Shown here in pieces: positions 1 through 12,693 of a stretch of DNA of 64,000 nt. The DNA comes from Erodium maritimum (taxonomy: Eukaryota; Streptophyta; Magnoliopsida; Geraniales; Geraniaceae). A program made the position numbers and the translations under genes. The notes beneath the pieces are model-generated. The model did not search any database. It was not told the DNA's origin and saw nothing but the letters and a program-made list of their open reading frames with translations. Location of the stretch: contig OY997589.1 in NCBI GenBank assembly GCA_963921825.1, positions 50,090,546 through 50,154,545 of the forward strand, written 5' to 3'. Within the stretch, counting starts at the first letter, position 1; the number at the start of each line of letters is the position of its first letter.

Positions 1-1185
1 TCCTCCTCTGCGGACAACGCCGACAGGAGGACCCCGCTCTTACTACCCAGAACACACGTCACCTTCGTGCCACCCACTGTCACTGTCACCCGTCGCCTGT
101 AGCAATCGATATTGGATCTGTACCTCGACAGCCAATCCATCCCCAAGATCACATCAAAGGTCGTCATCCCCAACACGAGAAGATTACCAGGGCAAGGACA
201 GTCTGCGACTCTAATCTCGCAGGCACGACATACCCTAGTCAACGATACACCACCCCCAACTGGGGTGTCCAGGCATAGGGGTGGACTCAACAGCTCTAAG
301 CTCAACCCCAACCTCTCAGCACAACCCGAAGAAATAAAAGAGTGCGACGCCCCGATATCAAATAAGAATAACGCCCATAAATGATACAATAAACACGTAC
401 CCTGGATGGTCTCGCGGTACGTGCTAGATCCTGGGGCTCTGGAGTCGGTGACTGCATACACTCTCCCCTGCGAGGCCTGCTGCCTCTAACCCGGCGCACT
501 GGCTGCTGAATACCCGTGACTCTGCTGCTGTCTCGGAATCGGTGCGCTCGTAGAAGGCTGTGACAGTCTCGACTGGTGACTCTGACGAGGACGACCCCTG
601 GGCGACTGTACTGTACGCGACTGCTGCGGTCGATGCGCCGACGTTGCCCTCGACGGCTCACGGCACCATGCAATGGTGTGCCCAACCCGGCCGCATCGGA
701 AACAGCCGATCTCGTCGACTCTCGACTCCGTGCCCTGGCTCGTCCGGCTTGTCGCCGGCAGCGTCGTGGGCCCTCCTTCCATCGGACACTCGCGACGGAG
801 GTGGCCTCGCTGCCCGCAGGTAAAGCACTTCGGCGCCCTCTCTGACGCGACTGGCCCAACTGATACCACTGACCCACACTGTCTCACTCCCCCCTGATGG
901 GTCGGTGGTCGGAAGAACCCCGTAGTCCTCTGCCTCCTCGGGTCTCGCGACTCGGACGACCCTGTAAAGCTGATCGGCCGCTGTCGAACCTCGCGGGTCC
1001 TAGCCGCATCCCGGATACCCTGTTCCACCGTCGCTGCGGTGTCCACGAGATCTGTATACTTCCGCAACCTCAAGGCGACAACCTGGTTCCGAATCATCGG
1101 CCTCAGTCCTCCCTGGAACCGCATGCAACGGTTCTGCTCGGTCATCACCATCTCCGGCGCGAATCGGGTCAAGGCCGTGAACCTG
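1..1185 (-). pseudogene. Gag C-terminus and aspartic protease of Ty3/gypsy chromovirus (element A)
   Basis: One minus-strand reading frame runs from about 1,185 to the window edge, broken by an in-frame TAG at 486-488. The first part is the Gag C-terminus: it starts in the conserved FAPEMVMTEQNRC region, followed by two CCHC zinc knuckles (CFTCGQRGHLRREC and CFRCGRVGHTIAWC). After the TAG comes the retropepsin domain, with DIGASHSF where the family has DTGASHSF (Thr to Ile at the active site), then MTTFDVILGMDWL. Gag and protease share one frame, as in plant chromoviruses. The Gag N-terminus is missing: at about 1,185 the frame meets leader sequence directly. This is the only gypsy copy here that keeps any gag. 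Family assignment (Tekay/Del-like) is inferred from related copies with a chromodomain-like tail. Confidence 0.85.
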
Positions 1186-1737
1186 ACAAGGTCAAACTAA
1201 CAACACACCCGCAACAAATCAAAACCAACCCGACAAGGTCAAACAACAACAACCACACCGGGTCAACACGAGCCAACACGGCCGAGCAACAACAATACAC
1301 GCCCACCGGGCCAACCAAAGTCACACACGCCCACAGGGCCAACCAAACTCAAAGCACGACCACAGGGCCAACCAATTTTAAAACTTTTTCCACCCCATTA
1401 AAAGTTTCATTTCTTGACATCAGGTAGTTACAACCCGGTCCAGGCGTCCCCGAACTACGTTGTATCCACTTGACATCAACAACGTCACGCTCGACCACAG
1501 GAGCGCTCCTGAGTCGAGTCGCGACAGTTTAAAAACGTTTCACGCAGCAACACACAAACACTGTGCAAGTAACCCCGTACTGCACAAACACACAACAAAA
1601 CAGGACTCACATCCTAACGGGTCTACACACGAGTTCCGACTTGCATACCCAACGCACGACGGGACTTTACTCACTCGACTCTCCCACCTAATTGACGTGC
1701 AGTCCGAGGTGTGAAACCTCGAGCTCTGATACCAAGC
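1186..1737 (-). other. Leader and primer-binding site of element A
   Basis: Non-coding 5' leader between the LTR and the truncated gag. It holds spaced copies of a short unit containing CCCACCGGGCCAACCAA, also present in the leaders of elements B-E. The primer-binding site is at 1,723-1,734 and reads TGGTATCAGAGC on the minus strand, complementary to the 3' end of plant initiator tRNA-Met. It lies four bases from the LTR end at 1,738. Confidence 0.8.
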
Positions 1738-4212
1738 TGTCACGCCCCAATTTCAGTAAACCGAACTCGGGACGCGAACATTTAAAAAGATACAATACTT
1801 GAAACCTGTTTTCATTAAATCACTTTGAAATGCCAGTTTAGTTCAACAAAAGAATAATATTTACAGCTCAAAAATAAGTCCCAACACTGGGACAAAAACG
1901 AGGTACACGTCACTAGACTCAAAACACCCAGAAACCCGCTTCAAGCTCTTCAAGCTTCAGAAGCTCACCTAGTCCAGACTGCGAATGGTACCTGTAGGAA
2001 AAGCAGCTAGGGGTGAGCGTTCGCTCACCACCACAGATAACAGACTAACTACGGCATACTTAGCAGACAAAGCCGGTGACACCAACAACGACTCAAAAGA
2101 CACACACACGACCAATACTTTCCTCAATTGACTCAACACTCGGACACGTGATGTAGACCCCACACAACGATTGACGACCTCCTCCAAAGCCACGACTAAC
2201 AACCACGCAATACCAAGATCACAAAGGATCGCACACCAAACAAGATCACAAAGGATCGCATACCAGCTGCTCAGTAACTCAATCTCTGTCTCTCGCCTTT
2301 TCCGATCCCAATCGGGCCAGGCGGTCGACCTGTCGCGCAACTTCTCCCGATCCCAGTCGGGAGGCTAACCCACAACCTCTCCGCTTCACCCGATCCCAGT
2401 CGGGTGGTTAGCCACACCCGCGCGTCCTTCCCCCGATCCCAGTCGGGGAGCTAGCCCACAACCTCTCCGCTTCTCCCGATCCCAGTCGGGAGGCTAGCTA
2501 CACCACACAACCTCCGCCAGTATCAAGTAACCAATCACAATCACAAACAAAGTTCAACAGACAGCAACGACACCAGTCCCACACTCCACAGGCACTCAAG
2601 GCCACCAAGACACCAACAACAAAACACTAGTTCAACAACCCTACGGGCCCTCATGGCCACCCAAGACACCAACGGTAAAGTACGGGTTCACAACCCCACG
2701 GGCACTCACGGCCACCCAAGATACCAACACTAATAACACGGGCTCTCATGGCCACCCAAGACTCAACAATAATACACGGGCTCTCATGGCCACCCAACTC
2801 AACAATAATACACGGGCTCTCATGGCCACCCAAGATACCAACAATAATAACACGGGCTCTCATGGCCACCCAAGACTCAACAATAATACACGGGCTCTCA
2901 TGGCGACCCAAGATACGAAAATACACAAACAACCTCCGGCACAACCAATGCCTCCAACAGTCCTAATATCAACAGTTTCATAATCAACCTCCGGGCATGG
3001 TCATATGCCTCCAGTGATTCTAATAACGCTAAGTTCTCTACTCCTACGACACTACTAAGTGTCACATGCATTTCCGATAATCGCTACGTTCCCGTATCAT
3101 GCCTTTCTAATATTCGATAACCTAAATAACCCACGACACCTCGGTGTCACATGCAATTCTACAGGTAACTTTCCCTAGTCAGGGCCGAGATCCGGCTATT
3201 TTTCCCTACCTCGTATATAACTCCAAAAGTGCTCCACTAAGTCTCCAAAAGTGCTTCCCTTTGCCTCGGTCCGTAGCACGATCTAAAAGAACACAATTTT
3301 TAATGCACTTTAAACTCCCAGGAAATAAACCGAATTTCAATAAACTTAACGCCCAAACGTAACCCCGACAATGTCGATCACTCCCAAACTTCCTAATTAC
3401 TCGACATTGTCGATAAAGTACCCGTAAAGGCCCGATTCGCCCGACATGGCAATCTGCCCGGGTTTTATAAAAGGTCTCTCGGGGCTCCAAAAGCCCCCGT
3501 TTTCGTTTCTACGGTCTTAGAATAGTTCAAGGGACCCAATGCACTTGACAGAATTGAATTCCGACTTCCGAGTCAATTAATTAACGTTTAAAGTTTCTAA
3601 AACCCGTTAATACAACTTCTCCAATTTAATTCCAATTTTTGATTCGGTTAAGGTTAAATGGTCCGGGGGACGTTTGAAACCTCCCAAACACTAAACCCGA
3701 TCACCCGAGCACGTGGCCCACCCGACCTACTTGGCCGTGAGCCCTAGGGTTCAAGGGGGGCTCGACCACTATGGTGGTAACTGGTCCCAGCTCCGGCCAG
3801 CCACCCCATGGCCGGCCGGCCACCACCCACGGTGGCCAGAGCTCCTCCCGAGCCTCCGGTCACTGGAAAACGTCATCCTTCCCCTCCAAACACCTCCAAA
3901 ACGTCTCCAACACTTCCCCAAACTCAATACAACCCTAACCCATTCAATTTAACAAAACCCTAGCTTTTGAAACTAAACAAAACGACTATCGGTTTAGGTC
4001 TTACCAACGAGGAAGACGAGGGGAAGAAGAATGCTCTTTGCCTTGAGACGATCCAAGGGTGGGATGACGTGAATAGTGCTCCAAAACCCTAACTATCTCC
4101 TTCTTCTTCTTTTCTCTCTTCTCCTTCTCTCTCTAACTCTCTTCTCTTTTTTTGATTTTTGATTTTCTCTTTCTAAACCCCCCTTGGCCGAACATGTAGT
4201 CTCCCACCTATC
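1738..4212 (-). mobile_element. 5' LTR of element A, truncated at its U3 end
   Basis: Read on the minus strand, the LTR ends in GGGGCGTGACA next to the primer-binding site. It holds the family's internal minisatellites: CCCGATCCCAGTCGGG palindromic units (2,340-2,490) and GGCTCTCATGGCCACCCAAG units (2,650-2,910). It then meets an opposite-orientation LTR at about 4,213, so roughly the last few hundred bases that other copies carry, including the TGTAATAACC terminus, are missing. The junction is abrupt with no target duplication, which points to a rearrangement rather than a simple insertion. Confidence 0.8.
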
Positions 4213-7200
4213 CTTCTCCCGGTCAACGCTAGTCAAATCTGCGAAAAACAGGAAAATTTGAAATTTTTAAGCAGACACTTAATTAAACCTAAGATTGACC
4301 CCGAGGGTCATACCGGACTTAAGTTGACCCCGTTATCGACCAAAGTGAGTTCCGGGGGACTCAGGGCAACTTTCTGACCAATTTGGGAAATGTTGACTTT
4401 TCGTTGGAAAAGTCAACCGAGCGACGTTTTGGTCCATTCGAGGACCGTTTTGGATCCAAAAAGCTTAGCCGTTGTCGCAGTGGTCTTAGTTGACCCGTTT
4501 CCTTGTATCCCGTGAAGTTTCGTAATTTCTTGGAAAAAGTGCCTGTTCGGGACCCGAGACGGCCGATTTTCGCGAATCTGACTGCAAAATATCTAGAAGA
4601 TATTTTCCAAAAGGGGTGGGACCCACTTGACACATGTCAAGCAAATGGTGGTTAGTTGTTTTTAAACCAAAATAAAGGTTGACCCACATGACACATGTTA
4701 TGAATATGATGGTTAGTTGTTTTTAAACTAGGGGTTACTCCATGTCCTTACGCCCAACTTTCAGAATTTGTTAAATCCAAACCCTGTACAATTGAAATTG
4801 CCATGTAGTAACGGTCAATTAACTGAAATTGCCAATTGTTTCTAATTTTAAACGGACGTTAACTTGGACAAGTGAAAAGTTGAGTTTACCCTCAAATATG
4901 TTCATCCTACGGATGTTAACTTGGCCTAAATTCATCTCTTTGTGACCTAATCTCTTCATCTCAGCTCTTCGAACTTCATCTCTTTGTGTCCAAGCTTCGA
5001 ATTTCATCTCTTCGTGACCTCATCTCACGCAAGCTCCATTATAAAATGAGTCACGTGGGCAGCACGTGATTCACTGTTCACGGAAAAAGTCAATTTAAAC
5101 AGTACTTTTTGATTTTTAATAATTCAGTTTTGAAATTCGTTACTATTTGACAATTTTCCAAAGCTTGGGTGCGGATTTGACAATTAAGTGTAGTATGAGG
5201 TTAGGACATGGAGTAAACCCTTTAAACTAAAACAAAAGGAAAGAGGAAGAGTGTTACACGTTCATTATTGAAAAAAATGGAGTTTTGGAGAGAGAAAGGT
5301 GAGTTAGAAGAAGGATAGAAAAGAGAAGGAGAAGTTGAAGGTTTTGGTGATTCCCGTCGATCAAACCGTTGGATCGTCTCCACGGTAGAAGATTCAAGCT
5401 CACACCGTCATTCTCTACGGTTAGCACCTAACCGATTTTCGTTTTGTTAAGTTCGAATTTTAGGGTTTGAGTTTAAACGATAAAAATATGGTTGGGTTTT
5501 GGTTAGAATTGGTTTAAAGATGAATGGTTGAGGTTTGGGGTTCGTTAGGAACATTTTGGAGCAAAAAGGGAATTTTTCCAAGCTTGGTCGGGTGGGGCCC
5601 ACATGCTCGGGTGATCGGGTTTTGTGTTCGGGTGGTTTAGAACGTTCCCCGGATCATTTATCCACAACCGAATTGAAATTTGGATTTAAATTGCAAAAGT
5701 TGTAATTATCGGGTTTTGAAACTTTAAACGTTAATTAATTGACTCGGAAGTCGGAATTCGATTCCGTCGAGTGCCTAGGAACCTTTGAATTATTCTAAGA
5801 CCGTAGAAACGAAAACGGGAATTTTCGGAGCCCCGGAAGGGCGTTTTCAAAACCCGGGCAGATTCGCCATGTCGGGCGAATCGGGCCTTTCCGGGTCCAA
5901 TATCGACAATGTAGAGTAATTGGGGAGTTTGGGAGTGATCGACATTGTCGGGGTTATTTTTGGGCGTCAGGTTTATTAAAATTCAGCATTATGCCTGCAA
6001 GCTTAAAAGCGTTTAAAATTGTGTTCTTGTTAGATCGTGCTGCAGACCGAGGAAATGGAAAGCTAGGCGAGTGACCGAGATCACGCCGGAGCTTATTTGT
6101 GCGCTTTTGGAGAAAGCATACGAGATAGGGAAAAGTAGCCGGATCTCGGCCCTGACTAGGGAAAGTTAACAGTAGAATTGCATGTGACACCGGGGTGTCG
6201 TGGGTTAAGTAGGTTTATCGAATATTAGAAAGGCATGATACGGGAACGTAGCGAATATTAGAAAAGCATGTGACACTTAATAGTGTCGTAGGAGCAGAGA
6301 ACTTATCGATGTTAGAATTACTGGAGGCATATGACCATGCCCGGAGGTTGATTGTGAACTTGTCGATATTAGGAGTACTGGAGGCATATGACCATGCCCG
6401 GAGGTTGATTGTGAAACTGTTGATATTAGGACTGTTGGAGGCATTGGTTATGCCGGAGGTTGATTGTGTAATTTGTGTCTTGGGGTGGCCATGAGTGCCC
6501 GTGGGGTTGTTGAACCCGTGTCTTTACTGTTGGTGTCTCTTGGGTGGCCATGAGTGCCCGTGGGGTTGTTGAACCCATGTCTTTACTGTTGGTGTGTCTT
6601 GGGTGGCCATGAGTGCCCGTGGGGTTGTTGAGCCCGTGAGTTACTGTTGGTGTGTCTTGGGTGGCCATGAGTGCCCGTGGGGTTGTTGAGCCCGTGAGTT
6701 ACTGTTGGTGTATCTTGGGAGGCCGTGAGTGCCTGTGGGGTTGTTGAGTCTGTGTTTTACGGTTGGTGTCTTGGGTGGTCATGAGTGCCTGTGGAGTGCT
6801 GAACTTGTGTTGTTGCTGTTTGTTGAACTGTTTTTGTGATTGTGATTGTGGTTACCTGAGGTTGTGGGCCCGCTTCATGAAACGGGGGTCCTTGATCACA
6901 CGCGTCTGCATGTTCAGACGGGGTAGGGGGCCCGCCCGTCAGTAAAGGGGTCCTGGCCGCGCGTGTGTGGTTCGGGGTTGTCAGTGTGATAGGTCGATAG
7001 CCTGATCCGACTTTTTGTTGAGGAATTGCGACAGGCGACCGCCTGACCTGATGAGATCGGTAAAGGGCGTGAGGGAGGTTACTGAGCAGCTGGTTTGCGA
7101 TCCTTTGTGATCTTGTTTGGTGTGCGATCCTTTGTGATCTTGTTTGGTGTTGCGTAACTTTCTGTCGTGTCCTTGGAGGAGGTCGTCGATAGTTGTGTCG

Positions 7201-7653
7201 GGTTTACATTACGAGTCCGAGTGTTGAGTCTGTTGAGGAAGGTAACGGGTTGTGTGTCAGTTGAGTACTTGAGTTTGGGGATTGTATTCCCGGTGTTGGG
7301 TTTGGTTTTGGTGTTACTGGCATTGTCTGCTAATTATGCCGTAGTCAGTCTGTTATCTGTGGTGGTGAGCGAACGCTCACCCCTAGCTGCTTTTCCTACA
7401 GGTACCGGTCGCAGGTTGGACTAGGTGAGCTTCTGAAGCTTGAAGAGCTAGGAGCGGGTTTCTGGGTTTTACTTTGGAGTCTAGTGACGGATACCTTCTT
7501 TTGTCCACTTGTTGGGACTTATTTTGAGTTGTAAATATTATTTAGATTAACTAAATGGTAATTTTAAAGTGTTTATTCAAAACAGGTTTCAATTGTTTTA
7601 TGATTTTAAATGTTTGCGTCCCGAGTTCGGTTTACCGAAATTGGGGCGTGACA
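4213..7653 (+). mobile_element. 5' LTR of chromovirus element B
   Basis: Plus-strand LTR starting within the CTCCCGGTCAAC sequence (the first ~11 bases, TGTAATAACCA, are lost at the junction with element A) and ending in GGGGCGTGACA at 7,653. It contains a 490-bp MITE (4,731-5,220), so the LTR proper is about 2.9 kb. Tandem 58-60 bp units carrying GGGTGGCCATGAGTGCCCGTG lie at about 6,480-6,800. The 3' LTR of the same element starts at 10,498 after a polypurine tract. Confidence 0.85.
4731..5220. mobile_element. 490-bp Mutator-type MITE with 9-bp target duplication
   Basis: The ends are inverted repeats: GGGGTTACTCCATGTCCT on the left and AGGACATGGAGTAAACCC on the right, matching for about 18 bp with one mismatch. 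The element is flanked by TTTAAACTA at 4,722-4,730 and 5,221-5,229, a perfect 9-bp duplication, which is characteristic of Mutator superfamily transposition. The 3' LTR of the same retrotransposon has the uninterrupted site once at 10,979-10,987, so this is a clear filled/empty site pair. It has no coding capacity. The interior has short repeats around CTTCATCTCTTTGTG. Confidence 0.88.
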
Positions 7654-9106
7654 GCTTGGTATCAGAGCTCGAGATTTCACACCTCGGACTGTACGTCAAT
7701 TAGGTGGGGAGAGTCGAGTCAGTAAAGTCCCGTAGTGCGTTGGGTACGCAGGTCGGAACCGTGTGTAGACCCGTTGTGTTGTGAGTCCTGTTTGTGTTTG
7801 TGTGTATGTGCAGTACGGGGTTACTGGCATGCTGTTTGTGCGTTGCTGCGTGAAACATTTTTAAACTGTCGCGACTCGACTCAGGGGTGCCCCTGTAGTC
7901 GAGCGTGATGGTGTTGATATCAAGTGGGTACAATGTAGTTCGGGGACGCCTGGACCGGGTTGTAACTACCTGATGTCAAGAAATGAGGTTTTTAATGAAG
8001 TGGAAAAAGTTTTAAAATTGGTTGGCCGAGTGGGCGCGTTTTGAAATTTGATTGGCCCTGAGGGCGTGTTTGATTTTGATTGGCCCTGAGGGCGTGTTTG
8101 ATTTTGATTGGCCCTGTTGGCGTGGTTCGATGTTGGTTGGCCTGGTGGGCGAGTGTTGTTGTTTAGTCGTGTCGGCTTACGAATGAGGTTGGGGAGACTT
8201 GTGTTTGGTCTTGAATGGTTGTACGTGTGTTGGTAAATTGTGGGTCGAGCGTGTGTGTCGTTCAAGGTTTCTTTTGAGGTTAAAAAGGGAGTAAGGGTCG
8301 GGTTTGAAACGTTTTTGGAAAACTGGCCTGCGCGAGTGTCACGGATCTGTGACGGAGAAGCGCGTTTTGGAAAGTTTAGGGTCTTCGTCACGACTCCGTG
8401 ACCCCAACCGTGATGCGGTCTGCCACGGATCCGTGACCCCTGTCTTTTACACCGTCTTGTTTACGCAGTTTTCGTGTTGTCGTTGTGTGGTTAAGTGTTG
8501 TGGTTGCGTGATTCGGTTCGCGTTCGTGCAGTTTGAGTGCTTGGTTTGGCGTAGTTGTGTTCACAGTTGTGGGTTGTAGGGGCCGTAAGCTCGGTGTTAA
8601 AGGATGAGGTCTTGAGTTCGAGACTCATCGATGACCTTCGGTAGTAATACAGCTCCTCGGTGTGAGAGTCTCACCACGGAGAGGGGTTAGGGTTGGTGCG
8701 CTGTGGCGCCATACAAACTAGGTTTCCCCTAGGTGAACGGGTGTTCGAGGTTTCCCTCGCGTGAACGGGTGTGAAGTTTCCTTCACGTGAGTGGGCTGTT
8801 TGAGATTCCCTACATGATCGAGTAACTAGGTTATCGAGGTTGTGAGCAATGGTGGTTTGCTTAGTTGAGGACGTGATTCCCGTGTCGAGGTTTATCTTAC
8901 ATGAGCGAGTACTTGAGGTGTTGATAGCGTGAGAAGTGTGACGTTTGGCGGTAGGTTTTGAGGTGGTGATTTGCCCTGGTTAGATCAGGAAGTCTTTAGT
9001 GCTTTGGTAGTATGACATAACCGAACGAGTGTCCGTGGAGGTGAGCATAACGCTCATCCCCTTTACTACTTTTCCCGCAAGGGACGAGTAGCGAACACTG
9101 GTTTGG
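7654..9106 (+). other. Primer-binding site and long leader of element B
   Basis: TGGTATCAGAGC at 7,657-7,668 is the tRNA-Met primer site, three bases after the LTR. The 1.4-kb leader has three recognisable parts: GGCCCTGAGGGCGTG-type units (8,030-8,160), a cluster of CACGGATCCGTG palindromes (8,337-8,443), and short GGTTTCCCT/GTGAACGGGTG repeats (8,720-8,850). No gag frame follows; the leader runs straight into protease sequence, as in elements C, D and E. Confidence 0.8.
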
Positions 9107-9652
9107 TTGTGGAAAGTTATAAGTAAATGCATAGAGGACCGTGTGAGGGTTGCACTAGACCTTACCGGAGTGACTAATGGAGTGGGTGTTCGGTCTCTGA
9201 TTTGGGCGTCGGTTTTATTGGATACCGGGGTGTCACACTCGTTTACTTCGTCGAGTTTTGCTGAGGTGTTGGGGCTGAGTTTAGAGCCATTGAGTCCACC
9301 CCTGCGTCTGGATACGCCGGTTGGGGGTGGTGTGGTGTTGACTAGGGTCTGTCGTGCCTGCGGAGCTAGAGAAGTGAACCGATACAGGAGGTTCGAGAAG
9401 GGGCTTAAGAGCCCTGATGCTGGATCGAGTCCTCACCCCGAGAATCGAGTATGTTCGGAGTTGGTAGGCACGACGACGGTAGTGGAGCGAGGTCTTAGAG
9501 AGACTGCGAGGATCCGTGAGGATCGACATCGATTGAACTTGTGCTTGTATCCGTGGGAAGGATACTTACGAAATGACAACCTTTGACGTAATCTTGGGAG
9601 TGGATTGGCTGGCGAAGTGCCGAGCCAATACCGACTGTTACTGGCGACGAGC
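9107..9652 (+). pseudogene. Aspartic protease remnant of element B
   Basis: An open frame from 9,107 without an ATG carries the retropepsin active site DTGVSHSF, then RLDTPVGGGVVLTRVCRACG. A segment absent from element A follows (NRYRRFEKGL ... YPWEGYLRNDN), then a frame change into MTTFDVILGVDWLAKC. The sequence ends at GGCGACGAG (9,643-9,651), exactly where it joins integrase sequence. Gag is missing upstream and RT-RNase H downstream, so the product could not support retrotransposition alone. Confidence 0.8.
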
Positions 9653-10482
9653 TGCGAGAGTCGCAGCATTCGCGTCTGACAGTGCACGTGGGTAGCACTA
9701 AGAGGAGCGCGACATCAGGTGGCAAGTCTAAGTGGAGCGGGATGCGGAGAGCGGTCGCGGAGTTGTATCGTGATGCCTCACTCGTCGGCAGGTGAGAGCC
9801 GAACAACAGTGTCCCGCTGGATTATTGCAGCCACTGTGGGTTGCACAGTGGAAATGGGGGCACGTCACGATGGTTTTCGTGAGCGGTTAGCCGAGTTCGC
9901 CCACAACAACAGCTTTCAGGCCAGTATCAAAATAGCACCGTTCGGAGCGTTGTATGGTAGGCCGTGTCGATCGCCCGTGTGCTGGGCATAAGTGAGGAAT
10001 GAGGGTTCACTGGGTCTAGAACTGGACCGAAAGACAGTTGAGTCGGTCGTGCCGAGGCGTGAGCGGTTGAAGACCGCGATGAGTCAGCAGGAGCTATGTT
10101 GACAGACGGCGCCGGCCCCTCGAGTTAGAAATCAGTGGTCATGTGTCCCTGGAGGTGAGTCCGAAAGGTGGACTAATGCGTTTCAACCGCGGCGGAGGCG
10201 GGTTAGCCCCGCGGTGTATTGGGCCCTTCGAGGTCTTGAGTACGTCTTTGAGTGGGCAGATGTCGAGGTAACGGGTGATGCCTCGTTTAAGGAGAAACCG
10301 GTTTGGGAAATGGATCCACGGGAGCAGGTCCTGCGCTGAAAGGCTATCCGCTTAGAATGGGTGCAGTGGCGGCACCACAAGGCCGAGTCGACTTGGGAAC
10401 GCGAGGACGAGATTCGCGCGAAGTACCTCGATCTGTTCGACTCTGGAGGTGCGTTGTTCTAAATTTCGCGGACGAAATTCCT
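9643..10482 (+). pseudogene. Integrase C-terminal and chromodomain-like remnant of element B
   Basis: Directly after GGCGACGAG the sequence codes for the zinc-binding N-terminal part of integrase (remnants of a LTVH.GSTKR motif), then the integrase end with [28 protein letters not shown] and, in a shifted frame, RGGGGLAPRCIGPFEVL. A chromodomain-like tail follows (WRHH near 10,370, then a tail ending near 10,460). Several frameshifts and stops are present. The catalytic core of integrase and all of RT and RNase H are deleted. The same fusion occurs in element D. Confidence 0.75.
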
Positions 10483-11010
10483 TTAAGGGGGGTAGATTGT
10501 AATAACCACTCCCGGTCAACACCAGTGAAATCTGCGAAAAACAGGAAAATTTGAAATTTTTAAGCAGACACTTAATTAGACCTAAGATTGACCCCGAGGG
10601 TCATACCGGACTTAAGTTGACCCCGTTATCGACCAAAGTGAGTTCCGGGGGACTCAGGGCAACTTTCTGACCAATTTGGGAAATGTTGACTTTTCGTTGG
10701 AAAAGTCAACCGAGCGACGTTTTGGTCCATTTGAGGACCGTTTTGGATCCAAAAAGCTTAGCCGTCGTCACAGCGGTCTTAGTTGACCCGTTTCCTTGTA
10801 GCCCATGAAGTTTCGTAATTTCTTGGAAAAAGTGCCCGTTCGGGGCCCGAGACGGCCGATTTTCTAAAAGGGGTGGGACCCACTTGACACATGTCAAGCA
10901 AATGGTGGTTAGTTGTTTTTAAACCAAAATAAAGGTGGACCCACATGACACATGTCATGAATATGATGGTTAATTATTTTTAAACTAAAACAAAAGGAAA
11001 GAGGAAGAGT
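10483..11010 (+). mobile_element. Polypurine tract and truncated 3' LTR of element B
   Basis: The polypurine tract TTAAGGGGGGTAGAT occupies 10,483-10,497 and the LTR begins TGTAATAACCACTCC at 10,498. The LTR is cut at about 11,010, after GAGGAAGAGTGT, where minus-strand protease sequence of element C begins. It preserves the empty insertion site (10,979-10,987) of the MITE found in the partner LTR. Confidence 0.85.
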
Positions 11011-12693
11011 GTCCAGACGCAGGGGTTGACTCCACAGCTCTAAACTCAGCACAACTCGACGAAGCAAACGAGTGTGACACCCCGGTATCCAATAAAACTG
11101 ACGCCTAAATCAGAGACCGAACAACCATTCCATTGGTCACCCCGGTAAGGTATAACACAAACCTCACACAATCCCATATGCATTTACTTATAACTTTCCG
11201 CAACCAAACCAGTATTCGCTACTCGTCCCCCGCGGGAAAAGTAGTAAAGGGGATGAGCGTTCTGCTCACCTCCACGGACACCCGTTCGATTATGGCATAC
11301 TAGTAAAGAATCAACGACCTATTAATCTAACCAGGGCAAACCACTACCTCAAGACCTGATACCCAAACGTCACACTGCTCACGATAACAACACCTCAAAT
11401 ACTCGCTCACATAACAACACCTCAAATACTCGCTCACATAATGGAAACCTCGAAACGGGGATTATATCCTCAACTAAGCAAACCACTATTGCTCACAACC
11501 TCAATACCCCAATTACCCGATCACGTAGGGAAACCTCAAAGCGGGGATCACGCTCTCAACTGAGCAAACACTATTGCTCACACTACCAATACCCCAATAA
11601 TCCGATCACATAAGGAAACCTCAAATAACCCACTCACGTGAAGGAAACCTCAACCCACCCGTTCACGCGAGGGAAACCTCGAACACCCGTTCACATAGGG
11701 AAACCTAGTTCGTACGGCGCCGCAGCGTACCAACCCTAACCCCTCTCTTTGGTGAAACTCTCACACCGAGGCGTTGTATCACTACCGTAGGTTATTGATG
11801 AGTCTCGAACCCAAGACCTCATCCCTTAACACCGAACTTACAACCTCTACAACCAACACAACCATGAACACCGCCACGCAAAATCAACACTCAAACTGCA
11901 CACTCAAGACGGTTGAACAGATAGGGATCACGGATCCGTGACAGACCCCATCACGGTTGGGGTCACGGAGCCGTGACGAAGGCCTAAATTTTTGCCAAAA
12001 CGCTCTGGTCCGTCACGGATCCGTGACAGGATCCGTGACGCTCGCGCATGCCTGCTTTCCAAAATCGCTTCAACTCGAACCTTATCCCGTCTTAACCCTA
12101 AAATAGCCTTGAACGACACATACGCTTGACCACCAATTCGACAACACACGCACCACGACTCACAGAAAAAATCAAATCAACCAACCTCAATCACAAGCCG
12201 ACAAGGCCAACAACACAACACACGCCCACCGGGCCAACCAAAGTCGAAATACGCCCACCGGGCCAACCAACTTAAACATACGCCCACAGGGCCAATCAAG
12301 TTTAAAACACACCCACATGGCCAACAAATTTTAAAACTTTCTCCTTTCCATTTTAAAACCTCATTTCTTGACATGACGTAGTTACAACCCGGTCCAGGCA
12401 TCCCCGAACTACATTGTACCCATTGATGTCAACACCGTCGCGTTCGACTACAGGAGCGCTCCTGAGTCGAGTCGCGACAGCTTAAAAACGTTTCACGCAG
12501 CACACACAATCAGTATGCCAGCAATAAAAATACTGCACATACGCACAAACACAAACAGGACTCAAAACACTACGGGTCTACACACGGTTTCCAACTTGCG
12601 TACCCAACGCACGACGGGACTTTACTGACTCGACTCTCCCCACCTAATTGACGTACAGTCCGAGGTGTGAAAGCTCGAACTCTGATACCAAGC
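11011..12693 (-). mobile_element. Truncated internal region of element C (protease start, leader, primer site)
   Basis: Minus-strand remnant. Only the start of the protease survives, at 11,011-11,105. Next comes the gag-less leader with GGGAAACCTC repeats (11,440-11,710), a palindrome cluster at 11,931-12,042 including a perfect 16-bp GTCACGGATCCGTGAC at 12,012-12,027, and CCCACCGGGCCAACC units (12,200-12,330). A primer-binding site with one mismatch is at 12,679-12,690. The other end of the element is gone, replaced by the 3' LTR of element B. Confidence 0.8.
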
